Source of the DNA: Planctomycetales bacterium
GTDB lineage: Bacteria > Planctomycetota > Planctomycetia > Pirellulales > Thermoguttaceae
Length of the DNA stretch: 7,031 bases
Reading direction: 5' to 3'
NCBI GenBank assembly: GCA_007127495.1
Contig: SKZG01000561.1
Span: forward strand, 1-7,031
Both the position numbers and the translations under genes were made by a program. Below, in pieces: positions 1 through 4,891 of the stretch; position 1 is the stretch's first letter; each line of letters starts with the position of its first letter. The notes beneath the pieces are model-generated. The model had not been told where the DNA came from. It worked only from the letters and a program-made list of their open reading frames with translations, and made no database searches.

Positions 1-477
1 CTGATGAAGGCCGGCGTGCTCGCGCCCGGTCCCGCCGCCACCCTGACCTGGAACGACTCGGGCAGGTTCGAGGACCGTTGGGTTGCCCTGCGCACGGCGG
101 GCACCAAGTGCGTCTTCCTTCGCGGCATCGATCGCATGGAGCTGCCCGTGGCCCATGCCGAGGGCAAGTTCGTTCCCCGCGACCGGCAGGCGCTCCACCA
201 GATGACAAGCGACGGCGAACTGGTGCTAAAGTACGACCACGACACGCGCGCCGCCGACGGCGAACCCGATGGCGAGGTCCCGTACCCGGCCAATCCGAAC
301 GGCTCGGTCAGCGCGGTGGCCGGCGTGTGCGACGCCACGGGGCGCGTCTTCGGCTTGATGCCCCACCCGGAGCGGAACCTCGACCCCACGCACCACCCAC
401 GCTGGACGCGCCGCGAAGCCGACAGCGCCGCCGACGGCCTGCCCGTGTTCCTCAACGCCGTAAGCTATTTCGATTGA
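1..477 (+). CDS. purQ: Phosphoribosylformylglycinamidine synthase, glutaminase subunit PurQ (3' part)
   Basis: PurQ releases ammonia from glutamine for the FGAM synthase complex, the fourth step of de novo purine synthesis, in the cytoplasm. Only the C-terminal part of about 158 codons is present; the reading frame is open to the first base, so the N-terminus and the nucleophilic Cys lie outside the window. Visible class I amidotransferase features are the core around WNDSGRFEDRW, the loop LPVAHAEGKF, and the motif LMPHPER, whose His (364-366) and Glu (370-372) complete the Cys-His-Glu triad. The tail TRREADSAADGLPVFLNAVSYF resembles the extended PurQ C-terminus of planctomycetes. It ends with TGA at 475-477, showing that TGA is a stop in this genome. 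It converges on the isomerase gene, with a palindrome between them. The family call is firm; the internal ATG at position 4 is not the real start. Confidence 0.93.
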   Translation: MMKAGVLAPGPAATLTWNDSGRFEDRWVALRTAGTKCVFLRGIDRMELPVAHAEGKFVPRDRQALHQMTSDGELVLKYDHDTRAADGEPDGEVPYPANPNGSVSAVAGVCDATGRVFGLMPHPERNLDPTHHPRWTRREADSAADGLPVFLNAVSYFD

Positions 478-510
478 GGCGAGTCTTGCGAAGCGGCAAG
501 GGCACGCGAG

Positions 511-535
511 GGAATCACCGGCCGGTGATTCCTTT
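511..535. terminator. Palindromic hairpin between convergent genes
   Basis: Positions 511-532 form a perfect 22-base palindrome: arms GGAATCACC and GGTGATTCC (9 bp) around GGCC. It is followed on the plus strand by CTTTAT. It sits 33 bases after the purQ stop and before the end of the convergent isomerase gene, so it probably terminates purQ transcription and may act from both sides. The U-tract is short, so efficiency is uncertain. A second small hairpin, CGGGCT-TCAG-AGCCCG, spans 550-565 and includes the isomerase stop codon. Confidence 0.6.
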
Positions 536-555
536 ATGGGCCCTAAGTTCGGGCT

Positions 556-1533
556 TCAGAGCCCGGCCGCCGCAATAATCGCCTCCATTTTCTCGCGGCC
601 GAGCTTGGCCACCTCGAGCGGGTCTTTTTCCCAAAGGTCGCGGTTGAAAAGTTCCAAGGACAGCGCGCCGCGGAAACCGGCCGCGTGCAGGTCGCGCAGC
701 ATTGCCGGCAGGGGGGCCACGCCGTCGCCGGGCAGCAGGCGGTGCGAGTCATTCATCTGCTCGCGGTCGGGCTCGGCCGGGTAGTCGTTGATGTGGAACA
801 GGTGCATGGCCGCGCCGTTGAGCAGCCCGAGGGTGCGGAACCCGCTGCCGCCGCGGAACAGGTGGTAGGCGTCCAGCAGCAGGCAGGCGTCGGGCCGCCC
901 GCTTTCGACGGCAACGAAAACGGCCTCGCTGAGCGTGCCGAGCGTTTTCGCCCCGCCCCAGATTTCCAACTGCGGCAGCACGCCGGTTTGCTCGCCCAGT
1001 TCCAGCACGGCCCGATACCGCTCGCCCAAACGGCGCAGGCTGACGCCCTCAGCGTCCCACAAGCCGGCTGGCGGGGCGGCGACGCGCAGGCAGCCGATGC
1101 TGCGGGCGAGTTCCATGTCGCGGCGCATCTGGTCGAGGCCGGCCGCCCGCTTGTCCGGCTCGTCGACGGCCCAGTGCGGGAACCCGATGGCGCCCTCGAC
1201 CACCAAGCCCAGGTCGGCAATCCGCCTGTTCAGCTCCGCGAGCGAACCGCCCGCCGTCATGTACCGGTGGATGCCGTCGAACCACGGTTCGATGCCGTCG
1301 TAGCCGGCCTTGGCGGCAATCTCGATCTCCTCGGTAACGGGCAGCTTCTGCCCGCGGATGGTGGCCGTGTTCAGGCACAGGCGGAAGGGCTTGGCGCCGG
1401 CGTGGGCCGGGGGCGGCGCCGGCGGTTCGGCGCCGCCGGCAACCGGAGCCAGCACGGCCGCGGCAACGCACGTGCCCCCTCGGGCAAGCAGCGCCCGCCG
1501 CGAAAGTTCAGTGGTGGAAGGATGCTCGTTCAT
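556..1533 (-). CDS. Tat-signal sugar phosphate isomerase/epimerase (xylose isomerase-like TIM barrel)
   Basis: A 325-residue protein of the AP_endonuc_2 / xylose isomerase-like TIM-barrel family; the substrate is unknown. Residues 1-35 look like a Tat signal: SRRALL at about 11-16, a hydrophobic stretch (VAAAVLAPVAG), then an Ala/Gly/Pro-rich cleavage region, so it is probably exported. The barrel starts at LCLNTATIRG. Likely metal ligands lie in strand-end motifs typical of the family: Glu in PQLEIWGG, Asp and His in LLLDAYHLFRGG, His in LFHINDYP, and Glu in LSLELFNRDLWEKDP. Length is normal for the family. ATGs at 1539 and 1533 are both possible and neither has a clear Shine-Dalgarno; the Tat layout fits either. 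The frame stays open upstream, but that stretch does not look like protein of this family. It converges with purQ; a promoter-like site lies about 45 bases upstream. No dedicated operon partner is visible. Confidence 0.9.
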   Translation of the reverse strand: MNEHPSTTELSRRALLARGGTCVAAAVLAPVAGGAEPPAPPPAHAGAKPFRLCLNTATIRGQKLPVTEEIEIAAKAGYDGIEPWFDGIHRYMTAGGSLAELNRRIADLGLVVEGAIGFPHWAVDEPDKRAAGLDQMRRDMELARSIGCLRVAAPPAGLWDAEGVSLRRLGERYRAVLELGEQTGVLPQLEIWGGAKTLGTLSEAVFVAVESGRPDACLLLDAYHLFRGGSGFRTLGLLNGAAMHLFHINDYPAEPDREQMNDSHRLLPGDGVAPLPAMLRDLHAAGFRGALSLELFNRDLWEKDPLEVAKLGREKMEAIIAAAGL

Positions 1534-1584
1534 ACCCATAGTATGGTTGCACCGGCGCGGGAAAGCAAGTACGGCGTCGTCGGT

Positions 1585-1613
1585 CTTATTTGTGTCGAGT
1601 TCCGCGCCTTCAA
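1585..1613 (-). promoter_or_regulatory. Promoter-like site upstream of the isomerase
   Basis: Read on the minus strand, TTGAAG (1613-1608) is followed after 17 bases by AATAAG (1590-1585). Each hexamer matches four of six sigma-70 consensus bases and the spacing is ideal. It would start a transcript about 40 bases before the isomerase ATG. This is consensus matching only. Confidence 0.35.
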
Positions 1614-1709
1614 CCGATACCGTACAAGACGCCAAAGCTGACACAAAAGATGCTTCCCGTGCGTCGAGGCCGCCGCGCGGAACCGTAGGTGCACGGAACA
1701 GCCGGCCGC

Positions 1710-2466
1710 CTACTCGCCCGGGCGTTCCAGCCCGCCGGCCAGCAGGAGGCCTTCGATGCGGATGCGGCTGATCTGAATGTCGCGCAGGGCATCGACGAAG
1801 GCAAGGTGCGTGCGGAAGTAGGCTTGCTGGGCGGTGAGCAGGTCGAGATAGCCCAGCTCGCCCTCCGTGTAGCCCTTGCGCACGAGCGTCAGGGCGGCGT
1901 CGGCATCGGGCAGGATCGACTCGCGGTATTCGGCTACGGTTTCGCGGGCGTCGAGGTAGTGTTGAAACTCCTCGGCCAAGCGGTCGCGCAGGGTTAGTTC
2001 CACCCGGCGAATCTCGTGCTGCGCCGCGGCTAGTTCCGCCTGCGCCCGCGCGATGTTCCCCTGGTTGCGGTCGAACAGTTGCAGCGGGACGGCCACGCCG
2101 ACCGTCGTCAACGTCTCGTCCGAAGCAAGGTCGTAGTGGATGCCCGCCTCCAGCTCGAAGTCGGGGACCCGGCCGGCACACGCCCGCGAAAGCGCCGCCC
2201 GCGCCCGCTCAATCTGCGCCACGGCGCGCCTTCGCTCGGGGCTTTCTGCCAGCAGCCGGTGGGCTGCCACGCGCACGTCGTTGGCCACGCGCAGGCGCTG
2301 CATGGCCCACTCGTGTTCGGCGGCGACGATCTCGCGGCCGACGACTGCGCGATCCCACCCAAGCTTCCCCGCAGTCACAATCGGCTGCACAACAAAAACC
2401 CCCTGCTGGCCGGCCCCCCCCCTCATGGCCCATTTCCTCGCCGATGTAGCCAATGGGACCGCCATC
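1710..2466 (-). pseudogene. TolC/CzcC-type outer membrane efflux protein, degraded remnant
   Basis: The intact family forms the outer-membrane channel of tripartite efflux pumps. Recognisable blocks are GPIGYIGEEMGHEG (about 2466-2422), then in a different frame GAGQQGVFVVQPIVTAGKL and the C-terminal half, including VGVAVPLQLFDRNQGNIARAQAEL and YLDLLTAQQAYFRTHLAF, to a TAG at 1710-1712. Three lesions are visible. The N-terminal 100 or so residues are missing: upstream of about 2466 there is no homologous protein in any minus frame. The two frames meet at a run of nine G (2414-2422, C on the plus strand); eight would restore HEGGAGQQG. From family knowledge, the step from RVANDVRVA to AHRLLAESPE (near 2265) skips roughly 100 residues of helical repeat. 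No RND pump or adaptor gene lies nearby. An ATG at 2480 could give a 256-residue product with an unrelated N-terminus, but a working protein is unlikely. Confidence 0.85.
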
Positions 2467-2484
2467 GCGGCGAGACGCATTCGG

Positions 2485-2512
2485 ATTGTATCGGTTGTAC
2501 CTATTTAGGCAA
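2485..2512 (-). promoter_or_regulatory. Promoter-like site facing the TolC remnant
   Basis: On the minus strand, TTGCCT (2512-2507) is followed after 16 bases by TACAAT (2490-2485), a five-of-six match to the -10 consensus. It lies in an AT-richer patch just upstream of the truncated TolC homology. It overlaps a short repeated motif (TACAACCGATACAATCCGAAT), which may create the match by chance. Confidence 0.3.
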
Positions 2513-2526
2513 TTGAGGGAATTTTG

Positions 2527-2619
2527 GCTCTTCCGTTTCCAGGTGCAAGCCGCTTTCATGTATACTCGGCGCGTGCCGTTCCTGAAACAAAGGCGGCCTG
2601 CACCTGGAACCGGAAGAGC
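2527..2619. repeat. 93-bp imperfect inverted repeat
   Basis: Two 27-base arms, 2527-2553 and 2593-2619, are reverse complements at 25 of 27 positions (left arm starts GCTCTTCCGTTTCCAGGTGC). Inside them TTTCA (2554-2558) can pair with TGAAA (2583-2587), and CGGC (2567-2570) with GCCG (2575-2578) around GCGT, so nearly the whole element can fold into one long hairpin. It lies between the decayed 5' end of the TolC remnant and a minus-strand terminator. It contains no protein gene and no clear flanking target-site duplication. It may be a small MITE-like element or a structured intergenic repeat; neither can be proven from one copy. Confidence 0.7.
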
Positions 2620-2623
2620 GCAT

Positions 2624-2686
2624 AAAAAAAGCCCCCGGAAAGGCGGTGTCCCAGGGGGGCGGAGGACACGCATCGTTTCCGGGAGC
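2624..2686 (-). terminator. Strong minus-strand intrinsic terminator
   Basis: On the minus strand a GC-rich stem is followed at once by seven U (A-run at 2624-2630 on plus). The outer stem pairs CCCGGAAA (2634-2641) with TTTCCGGG (2676-2683), 8 bp perfect, extended by two pairs (2631-2632 with 2685-2686) across one mismatch. An inner stem pairs GTGTCC (2646-2651) with GGACAC (2664-2669). No minus-strand protein gene lies upstream within reach, so it probably ends a noncoding transcript. A neighbouring hairpin (GGAGCG 2682-2687 with CGCTCC 2694-2699) overlaps the terminator stem and could compete with it. Confidence 0.75.
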
Positions 2687-3018
2687 GATTGGACGCTCCG
2701 CACCTCTGTAGCCGGAGGAGGCCGGCTGCGCGGGCGCACTAGGTTGTTTCCGAAGCGCGCCGCATGCTTCCATGCCGGCGGACAGGCGCTTCGCGGTCCG
2801 CAGGAATCTTATGGCGCAAGATTCCCGGATGCGGACCCATCCACGTGGATTGTGGTTCGTTCAACCGTGGCTCGGGCGTCCAGCGCCTACGAGAGCCTCG
2901 GCCCGCCTTCGAAATAACAAGTGCCTTTCGGGCGGGAAAACTCGACAGGCGCCACAGGGGCCTCATGCCCACTGCCACGGATGTTTTGGCCTGCCGCCAT
3001 GTATCGTCCCCGTGATGT
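2624..3018 (-). ncRNA. Candidate structured noncoding RNA of about 395 nt
   Basis: This stretch has no convincing protein frame on either strand but holds a chain of long hairpins ending in an intrinsic terminator on the minus strand. Seen in plus coordinates: 2710-2727 (6 bp AGCCGG/CCGGCT); 2751-2793 (CGAAGCGC/GCGCTTCG with an inner GCATG-CTTC-CATGC stem); 2795-2837 (8 bp GGTCCGCA/TGCGGACC plus 8 bp GGAATCTT/AAGATTCC, a CGGA bulge and a 7-base loop); 2869-2897 (GGCTC/GAGCC plus GGCG/CGCC); and 2902-2936 (CCCGCC/GGCGGG plus CGAAA/TTTCG). The loop of the 2795-2837 hairpin (ATGGCG, 2811-2816) is complementary to CGCCAT at 2995-3000, a possible long-range contact. A promoter-like site at 3024-3052 would start it. 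It does not carry the conserved blocks of RNase P RNA, tmRNA or SRP RNA that I know. The strand is inferred from the terminator; the 5' end is approximate. Confidence 0.42.
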
Positions 3019-3023
3019 TCGTG

Positions 3024-3052
3024 AGATTATTCGATTTGCTTTGCGGCGTCAA
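3024..3052 (-). promoter_or_regulatory. Promoter-like site for the candidate ncRNA
   Basis: On the minus strand, TTGACG (3052-3047, five of six -35 bases) is followed by an AT-rich stretch. It contains AATAAT (3031-3026, five of six -10 bases, 15-base spacer) or TAATCT (3029-3024, 17-base spacer, weaker hexamer). It is the best minus-strand promoter match upstream of the hairpin array and would give an RNA starting near 3018. Confidence 0.35.
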
Positions 3053-3117
3053 GGGCGGTTTTCAAAATTGTCGCTTTCAACCTTTTATACTCGCCGCGGC
3101 CTAAAACGTCGCTTTCC

Positions 3118-3171
3118 GTAGGATGGGCTTTAGCCCGTCAAAGCGAAGACGGACAAGAATGTCCATCCTAC
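3118..3171. repeat. REP-like palindromic element (GTAGGATGG type)
   Basis: A 54-base element bounded by perfect 9-bp inverted ends, GTAGGATGG (3118-3126) and CCATCCTAC (3163-3171). Each half contains its own hairpin: GGGCT-TT-AGCCC (3125-3136) and GGACA-AGAA-TGTCC (3151-3164). An inner pair CCGTC/GACGG (3135-3139 and 3148-3152) encloses AAAGCGAA. This back-to-back hairpin layout is that of REP/BIME elements mobilised by RAYT transposases. A following hairpin, AAAAAC-GCGAA-GTTTTT plus extra T (3172-3191), could add transcription termination. No RAYT gene is in the window. Confidence 0.65.
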
Positions 3172-3202
3172 AAAAACGCGAAGTTTTTTTTCCAGCGGGG
3201 GC

Positions 3203-3231
3203 TTGCAAGGGATTTCGGCACGGGGTACATT
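3203..3231 (+). promoter_or_regulatory. Promoter-like site upstream of the NCS1 transporter
   Basis: TTGCAA (3203-3208) and TACATT (3226-3231) are separated by exactly 17 bases; each matches four of six consensus bases. It implies a leader of about 140 bases before the GTG start. The leader is GC-rich, with a small hairpin pairing GGCTC with GAGCC near 3283-3300; I see no recognisable riboswitch. Confidence 0.35.
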
Positions 3232-3365
3232 ATGGGCTCTTCCGTCCCGGCGTGCCTACGGCGTCGGCGGAACGTGCTCCGGCCGGCTCGTCCGGCGGAG
3301 CCTGCCCGCTGCACTGCCGCGGTTGAAGCCGGGGCCGACGGATGTGGTTCCCATTACTTCAACTC

Positions 3366-3381
3366 AAGGAGATCGATTGTG
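3366..3381 (+). promoter_or_regulatory. Ribosome binding site fixing a GTG start
   Basis: AAGGAG (3366-3371) lies seven bases before GTG at 3379-3381. The frame stays open upstream to an ATG at 3232, but that ATG lacks a ribosome binding site and the 49 extra residues are Arg/Pro/Ala-rich and unlike any NCS1 N-terminus. The start is therefore placed at the GTG. Confidence 0.85.
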
Positions 3382-4803
3382 GCGTCCCTACCCGAGTATG
3401 TGGCAGCAGCCAAACCGGTGCCCCAAGCGGCCCGGACGGCATGGTACAAGAGCACGGCGCAAACCTACGCCGGAATCATGCTGTGGTTCGTGTTCTGGCA
3501 AGATGTGGTTTCCGGAAGCCCGACCCCCGGCGGAACGCTGGCGAGCGGCCTGGGGATCGCGCTGTTAGGGCTTCTGATCGCGGCCCTGTTCTGCCATTTC
3601 CTGACCTACCTGGTTCCGGGGCTGCTGGGTATGAAAACCGGCCTGCCCCTGGCCGTCGTCGGAACCTCGACGTACGGCGTGGCGGGCGGGCGGTTCATGC
3701 CCGGCTTCCTGATGGGCGCGTTGCAGTTTGGCTGGCTGGCGGTCAACGCGTATTTTACGTGCTACATTGTTGGTCTGTTTTTCGGGTTCGAAATGGGCGA
3801 CATCGCCCGGTTCCACCCGGTCCATGCCCCGATGACCATCGTCTTCATTGTGGCTGCCGTCTTCGTGGGCATCAACGGGATTCAGTACGTGGCCAAAGTG
3901 GCCACCTTCGTGCCGCTCATTCCACTGGCCATTCTGCTCATTTTGTTTGCGAGGACAGCGGGCGGGCTGGCGAACTTCCACCCGGACCAACTGGTCCCCG
4001 CAGACGGCGCGGCCGCCGCGGCCGACGGCCTCGGCGCGCTGGGTATCCTGGGTGTTCTGTTGTTCATGTCCACATACGTAGTTGGCTTCTTTGCCACTGC
4101 AGGCGCCGCAGGCGCCGACTTCGGCATGAATAACCGCGACGGAAAGGACGTGCAGTTGGGCGGTCTTGCGGGCGTCGTTGGGGCAACTTTCTTCGCCGGC
4201 GGCATGGCCATGCTCATTGTCGCCGGAGCCTACGGCGCCGGCCTCGTGCCGCCGGAACTCCAGGGGCAACTGAATCCGATCCGGCTTATGCCCGCCATCG
4301 TCGGCGAAGGCACCGGAAATGTGATGTTTCTGCTACTGGCCCTGGCGGCCTTTGCCCCGGCCTGTTTCCCGGCGTTCATCGCCGCGAACAGCTTCAAGCA
4401 GTTGATGCCGAACATCAATCCGTGGTTTACCGTTGGGATAGGCACACTCGTGTCGATGGGGCTGGCCGTCAGCGGCGTCGCCGGGCAGGCGGTCGACGTG
4501 TTCAAAGTGGTCGGCGCCTCCTTCGGACCCATTTGCGGCGCTATGATGGCCGACTACCTGCTAGCCGGGCGAAAGTGGGCCGGTCCGCGGGCGGGCTTCA
4601 ACATCGCCGGGTGGGTTTCCTGGGCCGTCGGCTTCGTGGTCGGGGCGATGGACTTGGTGGGCGCCAACGTGGAGGCCCTCTCCTTCCTCGAAGTCGGGAT
4701 CCCCTCCCCGCCCATGGCCGCGCTGATCGTCGGGTTCGTCCTGTACTTCGTCCTGGCCAAGCTGGGGCTCGACGGGAAGACCCTTGAGTTCAACCCCGAG
4801 TAA
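3379..4803 (+). CDS. NCS1-family nucleobase:cation symporter (cytosine/purine permease type)
   Basis: A 474-residue integral membrane protein, normal NCS1 length. The family imports nucleobases or related compounds (cytosine, purines, allantoin, hydantoins, thiamine) with H+ or Na+ across the inner membrane. Hydrophobic segments suggest about 12 membrane spans. Family-like features are YAGIMLWFVFWQDVV at about 30-44 (span 1), GTSTYGVAGGRFMPGFLMGA with QFGWLAVNAYF in the span 3 region, FVGINGIQYVAKVATFVPL, and the conserved TYVVGFFATAGAAGADFGMN (span 6 region, matching the usual DYSRF-type site). CFPAFIAANSF and the late FGPICGAMMADYLLAGRKW also fit. It starts with GTG behind AAGGAG and ends in TAA. 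It is followed after 22 bases by a long palindrome and then the AlbA_2 gene, so co-transcription is uncertain. The substrate cannot be read from the sequence; nearness to purQ is not evidence. Confidence 0.88.
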   Translation: MASLPEYVAAAKPVPQAARTAWYKSTAQTYAGIMLWFVFWQDVVSGSPTPGGTLASGLGIALLGLLIAALFCHFLTYLVPGLLGMKTGLPLAVVGTSTYGVAGGRFMPGFLMGALQFGWLAVNAYFTCYIVGLFFGFEMGDIARFHPVHAPMTIVFIVAAVFVGINGIQYVAKVATFVPLIPLAILLILFARTAGGLANFHPDQLVPADGAAAAADGLGALGILGVLLFMSTYVVGFFATAGAAGADFGMNNRDGKDVQLGGLAGVVGATFFAGGMAMLIVAGAYGAGLVPPELQGQLNPIRLMPAIVGEGTGNVMFLLLALAAFAPACFPAFIAANSFKQLMPNINPWFTVGIGTLVSMGLAVSGVAGQAVDVFKVVGASFGPICGAMMADYLLAGRKWAGPRAGFNIAGWVSWAVGFVVGAMDLVGANVEALSFLEVGIPSPPMAALIVGFVLYFVLAKLGLDGKTLEFNPE

Positions 4804-4825
4804 CATGCCGGACGACGGCTTTCGA

Positions 4826-4864
4826 GGACCTGTCCCCTTCGTCGGCCGCGAAGGGGACAGGTCC
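4826..4864. repeat. Perfect 16-bp-arm palindrome (GGACCTGTCCCC type)
   Basis: GGACCTGTCCCCTTCG (4826-4841) and its exact reverse complement (4849-4864) enclose a 7-base loop, TCGGCCG. It lies 22 bases after the transporter stop and 27 before the AlbA_2 start. Sequences built on GGGGACAGGTCC recur in many environmental bacterial genomes as dispersed REP-like palindromes; that is recollection, not a search. There is no T-run, so it is not a classic terminator, though the hairpin could stabilise the upstream mRNA end or reduce read-through. Confidence 0.7.
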
Positions 4865-4891
4865 GATTACGAACGGGGGAGTGAATCACCC

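Noticed and set aside
685..1641. A 318-codon open frame on the plus strand.
   Set aside because: It is antisense to the isomerase, whose motifs are unmistakable; it is a codon-bias shadow.
1540..2181. The isomerase reading frame stays open far upstream, to an ATG at 2181.
   Set aside because: The upstream part is Arg/Pro/Gly-rich, overlaps the TolC remnant in another frame, and precedes a complete Tat signal with its own ATG.
2624..3018. RNase P RNA, tmRNA, SRP RNA or a tRNA in the structured region.
   Set aside because: None of the conserved blocks I know (GAGGAAAGUCC, ACAGNRA, a CCA-ending acceptor with T-loop, GGAAGCAG) is present on either strand; GGTTCGTTCAACC near 2854-2866 only superficially resembles a T-arm.
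2739..3121. Several open frames of 66-110 codons on both strands in the hairpin region.
   Set aside because: They overlap each other, lack ribosome binding sites, have Arg/Pro-rich composition typical of noncoding GC-rich DNA, and run through the hairpins.
3232..3378. ATG at 3232 as the transporter start.
   Set aside because: It has no ribosome binding site, gives an atypical N-terminal extension, and overlaps the promoter-like region; the GTG at 3379 has an ideal AAGGAG.
3232..3378. A purine or related riboswitch in the transporter leader.
   Set aside because: The leader is GC-rich with small hairpins but shows no conserved riboswitch core I recognise.
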